DNA of 36,663 nt from Cyanophora paradoxa (GCA_004431415.1 QPMI01000422.1:1-36663); one strand, 5' to 3'; positions 9,503-18,531 are shown, numbered from the stretch's first letter. A program made the numbers and translations. The notes: generated by a model from the letters alone, not told the origin.

Positions 9503-9817
9503 TTAATGTTCCTTGATCGGAAACTTGCCCATTAGCGGGTGATCGAGACCCATGACATACCAGGATTTCATAACGGGATCCCAGCGGGCTCTCTCAGCCT
9601 TCGCTTGATCCTTAAATTCATAAGGAATATCGAGGTAAACCTTCACGTTTCTTTGATACACTTGCTCATAGCTTAGAGTTTTGAACTGAGAGCATAGGGG
9701 GTGATCTTTCTTCGTGACATACCAGCATGAATTCTCACGATCCCACTTTCCACCGAGGGATTTCGCAACGTCTTTTTTATCAAACGGAATATCAATAAAA
9801 TGCTTTTCACCCTCCAT
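9503..9817 (-). CDS. DUF5710-like double-repeat protein
   Basis: A 104-residue protein made of two copies of one module, near residues 6-45 and 59-98: (F/Y)xDIP(F/Y)xxKxxAKxxxxxWDxxxxxWYVxxxDHPL. This matches the short domain (DUF5710 type) often appended to primases, helicases and mobile-element proteins, thought to bind nucleic acid or protein. No catalytic residues are visible. The start at 9817 follows the shared upstream motif by 14 bp. Function is unknown; the context suggests a DNA-transaction accessory. Confidence 0.6.
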   Translation of the reverse strand: MEGEKHFIDIPFDKKDVAKSLGGKWDRENSCWYVTKKDHPLCSQFKTLSYEQVYQRNVKVYLDIPYEFKDQAKAERARWDPVMKSWYVMGLDHPLMGKFPIKEH

Positions 9818-9830
9818 CTCTTTTATATTT

Positions 9831-9850
9831 ACCGGAGAAAATAATTTCGG
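9831..9850 (-). promoter_or_regulatory. Shared upstream motif before the DUF5710 gene
   Basis: Read on +, ACCGGAGAAAATAATTTCGG; identical over 20 bases to the motif before the polymerase gene. It lies 14 bp upstream of the ATG at 9817. Probably a viral promoter element. Confidence 0.7.
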
Positions 9851-9856
9851 GGTTTG

Positions 9857-11239
9857 TTATGAACGAGATGACCGAAGAATGCGCGTAGTAGGGGCTGTGT
9901 AGCTTGCGCTCTGATTCTTGAATGATTTATACCACCGCTGACTGTTTACCTCTGAGAGCTTCTCGGTTCCCGCAATCGTTAATTTAGCGAGCTCCCTCAG
10001 CGCCCTCTTTGTCTTTTCTGCGCGATCTTCCAATAAAGCCCCTTTCGGAACACTTGCGGCGACATCTATGCCTTCTTTTTGAACCTGCCGGATCGAAGCT
10101 GCCTCTACATCAGCCGCTAAAATAGCGTTGCCTGATGGCTCGACCACAGCTTCGACCTCTGTAATGATCTGCAATTCGTGCGGCTTAAAAAGCTTCGGCA
10201 TTACGTTCCCCGCTGCATCTTGCACCTCTATCGCGTTTCCTCTCCTTCCCGCAATTTTGTAGACCTCTCGGCTATACCTTTGGGTCGCTCCTTTATCAAA
10301 CTTTGATCTCGGCAATAATACACGGACGTGGAGACCCGGCTTAAAGTCGCTGAATATATCCTTTACGATTGTGTTCTTCTTTGAAATAATAGCCGCTCGG
10401 ATCCGCTCCATATCAGAAAGCTTAACATCTGCGGGTTTCATTCCTATGGTTCTGTGAATGGTGTTATTATAATTGAAAACGAAGTCGTCCAATTTGTCCA
10501 TGAATCGAACTGTATTATAAGCGACACAGTAATTGTTTATCATCGTTTTTAAGGTCAAATGAAAGCGATTCATTATTCCCAGAGAAGTGTGATCTCCGAC
10601 CTGTTTAAAGCGGTGCTCTATTCCATTATTTTTTACGACCTCCTGAAACTCCTTCGCAATGAATTCCGAACCGTTATCTGTCTCCAATCGAATCATCGGA
10701 GCCGGGAGCTCTGTGAGCATCTCCGCAAAAGCGGCGGCAACACTTGCGCCCTCCTTATTCTTTAACTTCTTGGCATATGCTTTTCGGCTTGTCATCTCGA
10801 TGAGAGTAAGGACTGCAATGTAGCCGGAATTATAGCTGCCATATGAGAGATAAAAGATGAGATCGGCTTGGTAGCACCACGGCGGGGCTGTGATGGGAAT
10901 AAAAGCGGTTTGGGTCGGTGCGGGGGGCTTCTTGTTGATCTGCATAAATTCTTGTTTCGCTGCGACATCTTGCACTTCTTTCAGTGTGAGGGTCTTGTCC
11001 TCTTTTCTCAGCTCTTCGTACAATGCCGATGGGTTCTTAAAACCTGTTTTTGGGTCATACATGCGGCGCACGATCTTAGAGGACGGGTTAGCAATGCTAA
11101 AAGGAACATCTCCTAATAAATTTGATTTTGCTTGGCGTTTTGTGATTTTTTGGGGGACTTGCTCAGTTTCAGGAACCGCGATAGGTAGTATGGTGGTCTC
11201 TGTCTCCTCGCCCGCTACCCTTCTAACGATCCGTGACAT
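9857..11239 (-). CDS. Retroviral-type (rve) integrase of Maverick/PLV class
   Basis: A 460-residue integrase that would insert the linear genome into host DNA and produce the 6-bp duplication seen at both ends. The RNase H-fold core spans about residues 118-275. D126 lies in YQADLIF, D188 in ETDNGSEF, and the third catalytic position, 36 residues after D188, is Asn224 in GIMNRFHLTLK where an acidic residue is expected. N-terminal residues 60-102 (GFKNPSALYEELRKE, LTLKEVQD) resemble the lead-in domain of viral integrases rather than a zinc HHCC domain. Residues 300-358 form a small beta-rich C-terminal domain of the SH3/tudor kind. The start lies only 18 bp after the polymerase stop and lacks the shared motif, so the gene is probably co-transcribed with the polymerase. 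Confidence 0.93.
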   Translation of the reverse strand: MSRIVRRVAGEETETTILPIAVPETEQVPQKITKRQAKSNLLGDVPFSIANPSSKIVRRMYDPKTGFKNPSALYEELRKEDKTLTLKEVQDVAAKQEFMQINKKPPAPTQTAFIPITAPPWCYQADLIFYLSYGSYNSGYIAVLTLIEMTSRKAYAKKLKNKEGASVAAAFAEMLTELPAPMIRLETDNGSEFIAKEFQEVVKNNGIEHRFKQVGDHTSLGIMNRFHLTLKTMINNYCVAYNTVRFMDKLDDFVFNYNNTIHRTIGMKPADVKLSDMERIRAAIISKKNTIVKDIFSDFKPGLHVRVLLPRSKFDKGATQRYSREVYKIAGRRGNAIEVQDAAGNVMPKLFKPHELQIITEVEAVVEPSGNAILAADVEAASIRQVQKEGIDVAASVPKGALLEDRAEKTKRALRELAKLTIAGTEKLSEVNSQRWYKSFKNQSASYTAPTTRILRSSRS

Positions 11240-11257
11240 TCTTCTAATTAAACCTGT

Positions 11258-14200
11258 TTATTTTTTGCTGCAATTGCACCCGTGATGCACGAGCTGGCAA
11301 TTGTCTTTAAGATGTGGGCGCCTGTTGTTTATGCGATCCACGACGAGCTTGTAATTCGGATCTTGTGGCTCAGTCGGAATAGGAAGGGAACAGAGCGCAC
11401 AGGCGCCCTTCTGTTGCTTCTTGCGCTCTAATATCCACTCCGGCGTAATATAATCCGCCTCATCGAAATCGCGCCCGGCACGCTGATCCTGGCATTTGTA
11501 ACCGCGGATCTTCCCTTTCAGATACTCGATGTAGTCACTCTTTCCTTGGAACTTGTGAATCGGTGTATAAATCAGCACAGTAGACAGATCGCGGTTACGA
11601 GTGAGCGCGGTATAGAACCATTCGCGAGTGGTATAGCGGAACGTAGCCTCACAAATGACAATGCCCGAATCAAGTGTGAGACCTTGCGTTGAATGACCTG
11701 TTCCTGCATAAGGGAGAGAAAAATGTTCTAACATCGCGCACGGAACCTCAAACGTGACACCATCGAAAACGTCCGTTAATGTGACCATTTGCTTTGTGAT
11801 TTTGGTGATTCGATAGGTGTAATTCGTGTATGCGTTTATAGACTCGCCCTCAGACCGCGAAATGCGTAGATACTTGCGGCAAACGACTTCCAAACCCTTG
11901 TAGAATTTGATGCCATTGACCTCTACGGTTGGGATATTTACTTTGCGTCTATCGTGCATCAGTTTGTTGTAGGCTAAGGTCATTTCGTTTCTGTAAGCGA
12001 TGCCAAAGTAGCCGTCGGGAATAGCGCTTAGATCATTAATTGTCGGCAACCCGTATTTCGAGATAATCTGTGCGGCTTCCAGTCCGTTCTCGAAGAGATC
12101 CTCTTTAATCGCCCGAATTAATTCACGGTCTGTCTCCTTCTTGTGCCGCTTGTTAATGCGTAGACTCAGGACGTTAGGGAACATGCTCTGCACAGCGCGC
12201 TTATAGTAGCCCTTGCGATCAGAAACCGATAGCTCATCATTAATCGGTTCGTTCTGATAGGTATCGCCATTAGCCAAATATTTGATATCCGGATAGCGAT
12301 CGATAAACGACTTGATCTTAGCGAGATCTTTTACGGAATACGCGAATATCTCGTCGAACATAATGTGACTGAACTCGGAGACGAACGCCCTCTGGTCTTT
12401 TTCGCTCATAGCCTCTTCGTAGGTCTGATCATTTGAGACACGGATCCCGAGAACATTATATAAAGTACGAACGGTAATATTCTCGATTCCGCGGACTTTG
12501 AGAGAGTCCCTCAGCTCCGCGCACTGTTTGTTATAGGGGCAAATAACTAAGCAATTCGACTTTTGAGATGCGAAACAGTTAATACCGAGTGTCGACTTTC
12601 CACTTCCGGGCATGTCAGCAAGGACAAGCATACGATTATGGAGCTTCGCAACCCAATTAAAGCACTCCGGATTAAATTCGTCCCTCAGCGAGAACCGGTT
12701 AATGAGTGTCTCGGGATCCTGAAATTCGAGAGTTACACCCCGTGGTGGGCGGAGTGCATTCTCAGGGCATCTTTTCCCGGGAATATAGCTGAATTTGCCC
12801 ATGTTCTCAAACGCATTTCGGTCGAACTCTTTCTTACTTGTCCATGAACCTTCGATATATAGGCAATCCGTTCTGATCCCGGCAACCTTGTGCCCGCGCG
12901 CTGTCAGGCGCTTGTATTGCGCAAACATATTGGCACGGTTGCGATCGTAAATATGAAAGTGGATAGGAAGGAATCCGTTAACGAGCTCGCGGTGGGAGCT
13001 GATCTTAACGAAATAGATGTGACCTTCGAATTCGCTAAGAGTTTTGACACGTTTCGAATTCTTAGGATTGAAAGTAAACACCTCTACTGTTCCTCCGCAT
13101 TCTTGGGCGAACCTCTCAGCCTCGGCACGGTTGTAGAACATTTTCGTGGATGTTTGCGAGTCTTGGAATTTGCCGAGCATTCCGATCTCTTTCACTAAAA
13201 TGTGCTTCTTATCTGTGGTTTGAATGTCACTTGAAAGTACTTTCTTCATCTCCGAGATCGAAGTATTGGGCACCAAATGCGAAGGCTCCGCGACCGCGAT
13301 AATCTCTATCTTGTCCTTTACGTCCGCCCAATGCATGGAGAGAGTGTAGCCTGTCATGAAATTATAACAGCGACCACTCACGGAAAATGCGCGATCCAGT
13401 ATAATTTCGATTCCATCAATCTTGCGAGACATGGCGGCATCATAATCAATATCCTCGTCGTCTGCGAAAGTTGCTTGCTCTCTCTCAAACGCAACGACAC
13501 GCACGTAGTAGATCGCGTATTCGAGAATATCGCTTCCCGCTTTAAAGGGAACGAAGTCATCAAACACATTGTATTTCGGAAGATATTGCATGCCTTTCAG
13601 TATCGAAGGGTAGCACTTCGCCATATCGACAGCTGTGTAGGTAGCTTTCGGGTTCGGCTTATAGAAATAGCCGCTTAGTGCGGATCGCTTGTAGTGCGTG
13701 AGAATTTCGCGCATATTCGGGCTGTAATGTGAGATATTCGTCGCATTTAGAAGCGACTCGCGGAATCCCTTCCCGATTTCACAGACCTTATTATAATACT
13801 CCTCTGTTTCGAAATCTTGCTCAATAAAGTGGTCTGTTGTGCGTGGATCTTTGATAGAGAACATCGAGCCATTAGCTTTGAATGTGATGCTGTCGATCTG
13901 TTTCGATGGTGTTAGCTTCACTGCGGGTTCATATCGCATTTTCAGGAACGTAAATAGAAGACCTTCCAGACCTTCGCGCCCAGTATACAGAATGCGGATG
14001 AAACTGCGCTCGTCGGGCGATAGTTTAAGTTGCGTGATCTTTAACAAATCCTTGGATGTGTGCGCGAAGATATCGTGAGTAAGACACGTCGGAATTTTAT
14101 AGAGTGCTAACGAAGAGGTCGACTTAGGAACATGATTATCGAGCTCTTCGACCTCCATCTTCGCCATGCGCATTTCGAGCGACTTGATGTTATCGTTGAA

Positions 14201-15574
14201 TATATAGATGTGCTTGTTGTGAATCATAAAGTGAATATTGCGGGGAAAGATGTTTTTGTTAATTGATTCCGCCGCGAATTTGTGTATTAACTTTCCGTCG
14301 ACATCAAAGACGCGGAAGCCTGTCTGAATTCTCTTACAGAATTTCTCGATATGGCGGAGGGTGAGAGCCAGAGAGTCGCCAGGTGTGCGTTCGCGACCGT
14401 GAAAGAATTTATAGAGACCGTCGTAGGACATAGTTAAGTCAGTATATCGCGGTTTTGGCGCGTCCTGACACTTCTTAATGGACGCTCCCCATGTGGAGAT
14501 GATCATATCGTATCCGCAAGCGTTAGATGTAGATGATTTGGGAAGCTCAATAACATCTTCGAACTCAGACGCGTTTGGATTTAATGTGTAGTCTGTGAAT
14601 TTGCTCATAATCGCGGTGCATCGCATGCTGTCCGTAAGCTCCTCATCCAGAAACGCATAGCGATTGCCAGGGATAGCACCGGCTCCGTCATCTTCGACAC
14701 CTTCGTCCCCATCGATCACGACCTCATGAACAGTTATAAAGGCATCATCGATACTGCCGCCAAGATCATCAAATATTAGGCGTAGTCTTTTCTGTTCCTC
14801 GGTTGGTGGTGTCTTAAAGAAGAACACCTCGTATGCTTCGCCGAAAGTTTTAAGTCCTACTGCCAATTCATCGTAGTTTTTGAGTAAATAGAAGATTGAT
14901 TCGCTCTCATGCCAATCATGACGAACTTGACCCGGTCTAATTATAATTTGAGACATTCTATCCATTTTCGCCAGAGCAAAGCTTCGCAACACACTCACCG
15001 AAACTGTCTCTCTTATCTTGCGGTAGGTGACAAAGGTTCTGTCTGGCATATTTACTTCGGGAATTCCGGGAATAACAAATACCTCCGACGACCGAGCACC
15101 GGATCCAGGTCCCCATAGATTGAACGTAATTGTTGCGAGAGTTTCCGGATCGTATGCGGCGATTGGATCGAGAATAGTGCGTTTAATTGCATCCTCTACC
15201 GTTTTTAGTTTACCTCTCTGCTGCTTTGCTTCGAGCTTCGCTTCTTTCGCTCGTTTCTGTTCTTGCTTGCGATCGAAGCGCTGTAAACGCTTAGCCTCTT
15301 GTTCTTTTTGCTTTTGCTTTTCTATGTTAACTTGGGTGCGAGCGGCGCGCTTTTCTTTCCGCTCTGCCCTGCGGAAAACGCGGGGATTAATGATGCCATT
15401 CAGAGTATCCCGAATGTCGATCAGCGTTTGGAGCTTGGGCTTCCGATTCATTGTGTTGTGCATCGCCCAATGCGCCTGTTCTTCGGTTAGCAAATCCTGA
15501 CTCAATCCCTGCATAATGTATCCGATAATTTCATCCCGAACATTGTTAGCGATTCTGTTGGTTGCGCGCGGCAT
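11258..15574 (-). CDS. Family B DNA polymerase - SF1 helicase - HNH-like fusion
   Basis: A 1,438-residue replication protein. Residues 66-122 are a charged Lys/Glu/Gln coiled stretch. The polymerase domain follows: motif A is AVDMAKCYPSIL with Asp650, and motif C is GIRTDCLYIEG, keeping the catalytic Asp903 but with Arg for the first Asp of DTD. A classical KxxxNSxYG motif B is not obvious. Residues 980-1340 are a superfamily 1 helicase: Walker A ADMPGSGKST (986-995), Walker B FDEI (1073-1076), GDTYQ (1103-1107), GTGHSTQGLTL (1291-1301) and YTALTRNR (1321-1328), closest in style to RecD/TraA/Pif1-like enzymes. The C-terminus (1392-1435) has CxxC, VVDRINN, a His/Asn pair and HGCNCS, an HNH-like zinc module. 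It is intact over 4.3 kb. The shared promoter-like motif lies 23 bp upstream. Confidence 0.92.
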   Translation of the reverse strand: MPRATNRIANNVRDEIIGYIMQGLSQDLLTEEQAHWAMHNTMNRKPKLQTLIDIRDTLNGIINPRVFRRAERKEKRAARTQVNIEKQKQKEQEAKRLQRFDRKQEQKRAKEAKLEAKQQRGKLKTVEDAIKRTILDPIAAYDPETLATITFNLWGPGSGARSSEVFVIPGIPEVNMPDRTFVTYRKIRETVSVSVLRSFALAKMDRMSQIIIRPGQVRHDWHESESIFYLLKNYDELAVGLKTFGEAYEVFFFKTPPTEEQKRLRLIFDDLGGSIDDAFITVHEVVIDGDEGVEDDGAGAIPGNRYAFLDEELTDSMRCTAIMSKFTDYTLNPNASEFEDVIELPKSSTSNACGYDMIISTWGASIKKCQDAPKPRYTDLTMSYDGLYKFFHGRERTPGDSLALTLRHIEKFCKRIQTGFRVFDVDGKLIHKFAAESINKNIFPRNIHFMIHNKHIYIFNDNIKSLEMRMAKMEVEELDNHVPKSTSSLALYKIPTCLTHDIFAHTSKDLLKITQLKLSPDERSFIRILYTGREGLEGLLFTFLKMRYEPAVKLTPSKQIDSITFKANGSMFSIKDPRTTDHFIEQDFETEEYYNKVCEIGKGFRESLLNATNISHYSPNMREILTHYKRSALSGYFYKPNPKATYTAVDMAKCYPSILKGMQYLPKYNVFDDFVPFKAGSDILEYAIYYVRVVAFEREQATFADDEDIDYDAAMSRKIDGIEIILDRAFSVSGRCYNFMTGYTLSMHWADVKDKIEIIAVAEPSHLVPNTSISEMKKVLSSDIQTTDKKHILVKEIGMLGKFQDSQTSTKMFYNRAEAERFAQECGGTVEVFTFNPKNSKRVKTLSEFEGHIYFVKISSHRELVNGFLPIHFHIYDRNRANMFAQYKRLTARGHKVAGIRTDCLYIEGSWTSKKEFDRNAFENMGKFSYIPGKRCPENALRPPRGVTLEFQDPETLINRFSLRDEFNPECFNWVAKLHNRMLVLADMPGSGKSTLGINCFASQKSNCLVICPYNKQCAELRDSLKVRGIENITVRTLYNVLGIRVSNDQTYEEAMSEKDQRAFVSEFSHIMFDEIFAYSVKDLAKIKSFIDRYPDIKYLANGDTYQNEPINDELSVSDRKGYYKRAVQSMFPNVLSLRINKRHKKETDRELIRAIKEDLFENGLEAAQIISKYGLPTINDLSAIPDGYFGIAYRNEMTLAYNKLMHDRRKVNIPTVEVNGIKFYKGLEVVCRKYLRISRSEGESINAYTNYTYRITKITKQMVTLTDVFDGVTFEVPCAMLEHFSLPYAGTGHSTQGLTLDSGIVICEATFRYTTREWFYTALTRNRDLSTVLIYTPIHKFQGKSDYIEYLKGKIRGYKCQDQRAGRDFDEADYITPEWILERKKQQKGACALCSLPIPTEPQDPNYKLVVDRINNRRPHLKDNCQLVHHGCNCSKK

Positions 15575-15596
15575 CTCTATTAGTTCTTTTAAAATA

Positions 15597-15616
15597 ACCG
15601 GAGAAAATAATTTCGG
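15597..15616 (-). promoter_or_regulatory. Shared upstream motif before the polymerase gene
   Basis: Read on +, ACCGGAGAAAATAATTTCGG, the same 20 bases as at 9831-9850. The polymerase ATG (15574) is 23 bp downstream on the minus strand. Confidence 0.7.
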
Positions 15617-15743
15617 CGCAATCTACCAAATTCTCCTTTTCATACCCTTGTCGCCAAATCTTTAAGTGCTTTTTTGACCGATACGGGGAATAAAAATGGA
15701 GGTAAAAAATTAATCATTTTTTGCATCGTGCGGATACTTTCCG

Positions 15744-16157
15744 CTACGAATTTTTCGCGTTCTCGACGACATGCTTTCGGGGTCTCCCAGCGGGCTTTTG
15801 CGGCTGGGGCTTCACCGGCGGATTCAGCTTTCGTTCCGCTCTTTTCCTGCGTTGGTATTCCCTTGCCTTCTCTCGGATTTTCTCCCGATACTCTTCATCG
15901 TCTTGGTATCGCTGCTGTTTACGAATTGCAATCTTTTGTAGCTGTTCCGGGGTGAATATCGTAGCCTCTCCGGCGGCTAATCGCTCCTGTTTCTGTCTCT
16001 GATGCTTGTTTCGCTGCCGCTCGGCGTCTTTTTCGCGTTTCAGTCTTAATCTCTCCGCCTTCTCCTCTTCTGTGATCACCTTCTTTGGTCGCCCGGGTCT
16101 GCGCTTTTCTTGCTGTGCCGCCATTGCCTCTTGGTTTGAAATCTTGGGTTTCGCCAT
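15744..16157 (-). CDS. Basic AT-hook protein
   Basis: A 137-residue, highly charged protein. Two AT-hook cores are visible: RRPGRPKK (19-26) and AGRPRK (123-128). Between them is a long Lys/Arg/Glu/Gln-rich helix with predicted coiled-coil character (for example AERLRLKREKDAERQRNK). AT-hooks bind the minor groove of AT-rich DNA, so a genome-condensing or regulatory role is plausible in this relatively AT-rich virus. The shared upstream motif lies 9 bp before the ATG. No enzyme domain is present. Confidence 0.65.
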   Translation of the reverse strand: MAKPKISNQEAMAAQQEKRRPGRPKKVITEEEKAERLRLKREKDAERQRNKHQRQKQERLAAGEATIFTPEQLQKIAIRKQQRYQDDEEYREKIREKAREYQRRKRAERKLNPPVKPQPQKPAGRPRKHVVENAKNS

Positions 16158-16165
16158 TTACTATA

Positions 16166-16185
16166 ACCGGAGAAAATAGTTTTTT
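16166..16185 (-). promoter_or_regulatory. Shared upstream motif before the AT-hook gene
   Basis: Read on +, ACCGGAGAAAATAGTTTTTT. It keeps the CCGGAGAAAATA core and lies 9 bp upstream of the ATG at 16157. Confidence 0.65.
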
Positions 16186-16281
16186 GTCACTCTGTATTAT
16201 TTCCCTTGCCCTTATATACCTTTTACCGAAACCTTCAATTTTTGCGCTCGGATCGATACAAGCGCCACCGAAATTCACCGC

Positions 16282-16716
16282 TCAATAACCGTTCCAGACG
16301 GTTCTTTCTTGTTGCTGAGGATATACATAAGGTTGCTGAGGATAAACATAAGGGTTCGTTACATTTTCATCGTCGCCTAATGGCATTTGATCCAATCTAT
16401 ACATCGGATAAGGGGAGTCAGCGCGCAAATGACCTTCTACAAATTCAGGACATGAGCGCCTTCTAATATGCTCTACATGCACGTCCTCTATCTGAGCGGT
16501 TTCGATATTAGAACTCATAGCCGCGGGCACAGGCGAGGGCGATCGAGATCGTGGGTGGTTGTGATTGTCGCTGTGGTTAGAATATACAGAAAGGCGCCTA
16601 CCTCCATTCTCGTCGTCAGAAATATTAACCTCTACGGTTGTGTCACAGCAAGGACTGTGGCAATTAGACACGACATGAAGCTGAAACATTTCAATGCATT
16701 GTGTGATGAAATTCAT
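16282..16716 (-). CDS. Unknown low-complexity protein, 144 aa
   Basis: I do not recognise this protein. It starts MNFITQCIEMFQLHVV and has a small CHSPCC cluster near residue 19, a His/Asn/Ser/Pro-rich middle (SNHSDNHNHPRSRSPSP), and a Pro/Tyr/Gln-rich tail with the duplicated motif PYVYPQQ. Such composition suggests a disordered protein. It is followed directly by the AT-hook gene on the same strand and preceded by a copy of the shared motif 30 bp upstream, which supports it being expressed. Confidence 0.5.
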   Translation of the reverse strand: MNFITQCIEMFQLHVVSNCHSPCCDTTVEVNISDDENGGRRLSVYSNHSDNHNHPRSRSPSPVPAAMSSNIETAQIEDVHVEHIRRRSCPEFVEGHLRADSPYPMYRLDQMPLGDDENVTNPYVYPQQPYVYPQQQERTVWNGY

Positions 16717-16746
16717 CGATCCTACAAGGACGCAACGTATTAAATA

Positions 16747-16761
16747 TCGGAGAAAATAAAA
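16747..16761. promoter_or_regulatory. Shared motif between two divergent small genes
   Basis: Read on +, TCGGAGAAAATAAAA. It lies 30 bp upstream of the minus-strand gene starting at 16716 and only 4 bp before a plus-strand ATG at 16766. Orientation matches the minus-strand uses elsewhere. Confidence 0.55.
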
Positions 16762-16765
16762 GGGA

Positions 16766-16924
16766 ATGAGGGCTTTACTTGCTCGTGTGTTCCCCTACGA
16801 ATTGGTCGAACTTATAATGCTGTTTATGGAGCCGACCTGTCCCTATTGCAAGGGAGTCCACATAAAGACCCGCTCTAAATACGGGCGGGTTCAGCTTTGC
16901 CTTGCGGATATTCACAGCCATTAG
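16766..16924 (+). CDS. Possible 52-aa CxxC protein
   Basis: A short frame MRALLARVFPYELVELIMLF followed by MEPTCPYCKG and a basic/polar tail, ending TAG at 16922-16924. It overlaps the 3' end of the minus-strand coiled-coil gene by four bases, the tight tail-to-tail packing seen elsewhere in this element. The CPYC pair and the hydrophobic helix are its only features. It could be a chance frame, but it fills the only gap in this gene block. Confidence 0.4.
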   Translation: MRALLARVFPYELVELIMLFMEPTCPYCKGVHIKTRSKYGRVQLCLADIHSH

Positions 16925-17604
16925 CGGATATGGCGTTTACCACCAAGCATTGCGGCATAATTCACGGGTGCGGTCGGCACAATATGTGCATATTGCGGGG
17001 CAACCGATTGCTGTCGAGTTACGGCTTGCGCATCTGTCTTTTCCTCCTTTTTAATCTCCTCTACGTCGACTTTTTGCTTTAATCCGAGTTTGGAGATCTC
17101 TTTCTTCACGAGCCCCTTTAATTTCTTGCGTTCGTTATAATCTTGCATCCATTTCTCGTAGTTAGAGACTTTCATTTCAAGGTCTCGCACTTTCTCTTCG
17201 AAGCTCATGACAACGTCGACAGGAACCGTGTGTTTTTGATAGGATCCGCGCTTTTTGAGCTCAGTTTCGGCGGCTTTCGGGACGTCTTGCGTTTTGTGCT
17301 GGCTTGCGACAACTTGCGCTTTAATTACTTTGTCGGTTGCTTCATCAACAGAGCCGCCTCCAATCTGTGGTTTTACAGTAGCTAAATCGTCCATTTGGCG
17401 TTTACCGCTATCTTGGTTTCCCTTGTCCGCGGTGGCACTCGCAATAATCGCCTCTTGCTTGGCGACCTCCTCTGGCGAAGTGTCTATAAGATATTCGGGC
17501 ATTTCGAGACCGCCACCCGACGTTAACCCAGACTCTTCAAGTCCGCGATTAGGATTACCAGAAGCGACAGTTTGAATGGTTTGAGGCTTCTTTCGGTAGA
17601 CCAT
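16921..17604 (-). CDS. Coiled-coil protein of unknown function, downstream of the ATPase
   Basis: A 227-residue protein, unrecognised by family. The N-terminal half is polar and Gly/Ser-rich (ESGLTSGGGLEMPEYLID). Residues about 130-185 form a charged coiled coil (VMSFEEKVRDLEMKVSNYE, then KKLKGLVKKEISKLGLKQK). The tail is Pro/Ala/Tyr-rich and ends AAMLGGKRHIR. It starts two bases after the ATPase stop codon, so the two are almost certainly co-transcribed; a virion assembly or minor structural role is inferred from that and from the neighbouring capsid genes. Confidence 0.6.
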   Translation of the reverse strand: MVYRKKPQTIQTVASGNPNRGLEESGLTSGGGLEMPEYLIDTSPEEVAKQEAIIASATADKGNQDSGKRQMDDLATVKPQIGGGSVDEATDKVIKAQVVASQHKTQDVPKAAETELKKRGSYQKHTVPVDVVMSFEEKVRDLEMKVSNYEKWMQDYNERKKLKGLVKKEISKLGLKQKVDVEEIKKEEKTDAQAVTRQQSVAPQYAHIVPTAPVNYAAMLGGKRHIR

Positions 17605-17606
17605 GA

Positions 17607-18473
17607 TTATCTTCTCTTACATTTGATTAACATTTTCTTTTTCTTAGGCGAAATTTGCGAAAGTTTGGGGATACCTTCAAGCTCACGCTCAAATTTGGAT
17701 AAAGTTCGACAGACAGTTGTCGAATCTTTGACAGGCGGCGGTTTTGTCGCTTGCTCCTCTTGTTGTTTGCGCTTCTTTTCTTCAAAAGCCGCCCGCTTGT
17801 GGAATTTAGTAAACGGATGGTCATCGATCATATCGGCTTTTTCGACCCACCATCGCACAGAATACCCGGTATTATCGTGAATGATCGCTTGGTAGCTATG
17901 ACAGAATTCTTGGAACATGCGCTTAAAACTCTCTTTATCCATGTTCCCGAACTCTTCGTGATATGCTTCAAACTCTCGCATGTTTGACCAGCTTAGGAAT
18001 ATGATATACTCCGCATTGCTGCGAATGATCGTTGAAAGCTTTGTTAGTTTCTGCGATATTAAAGCGACGCTACAAAACGTATGACGACCTTGCGCCATCA
18101 ATTTATTTAGCAAATGATCGCGCGAGAGATCAATAGTTCCCGATTCCAAACAATCGTCGAGCACGATGAGAATATTCTTTGGTTTCTTACCCGCAATGAT
18201 AGCCTTTTTGCGGGCTTCTATGATCGACTCTACGTATTCCGGTTTCCAGGTGTCATGTACTTCGTCTGTTATTTGACCCCAGAAACCGTTAAAACTCGTA
18301 GGACAGAAAACCAGAACATACGAGATCTGGTCTTCGAGTTCTTTGATCAGCCACTTTAAGAATACCGATTTACCACAATTGGTTTTCGCCAATAGGAGAA
18401 ATCGTGCGGGAAGTTTCACCCTCTGTTTCGGGTTCCATTCTTCGAGATCCATGGGCGTTGTCCCTTTTTGCAT
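17607..18473 (-). CDS. FtsK/HerA (A32-like) genome-packaging ATPase
   Basis: A 288-residue ATPase if started at the ATG at 18473 (MQKGTTPMDLEEW); an upstream ATG at 18524 would add 17 residues with no family resemblance. The P-loop reads AKTNCGKS (29-36), with Ala in place of the first Gly. Walker B is ILIVLDD (Asp106/107). The downstream SQKLTKLSTIIRSNAEYIIF stretch matches the Gln/IRxN sensor region of A32-like packaging ATPases of Mavericks, virophages and large DNA viruses. A Lys/Gln/Glu-rich tail follows. It pumps the genome into the capsid. It lies next to the capsid gene, as in most Polinton-like viruses. An AATAGAAAAATAAGA stretch at 18491-18505 may be a weak form of the shared upstream motif. 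Confidence 0.92.
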   Translation of the reverse strand: MQKGTTPMDLEEWNPKQRVKLPARFLLLAKTNCGKSVFLKWLIKELEDQISYVLVFCPTSFNGFWGQITDEVHDTWKPEYVESIIEARKKAIIAGKKPKNILIVLDDCLESGTIDLSRDHLLNKLMAQGRHTFCSVALISQKLTKLSTIIRSNAEYIIFLSWSNMREFEAYHEEFGNMDKESFKRMFQEFCHSYQAIIHDNTGYSVRWWVEKADMIDDHPFTKFHKRAAFEEKKRKQQEEQATKPPPVKDSTTVCRTLSKFERELEGIPKLSQISPKKKKMLIKCKRR

Positions 18474-18531
18474 TCTTTCACTATAAAAACAATAGAAAAA
18501 TAAGACTGACTGTGGTAATCGCACGAATTCC

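Noticed and set aside
12563-13678. Several plus-strand frames of 90-130 codons within the polymerase gene
   Set aside because: Antisense shadows of the intact 1,438-codon frame.
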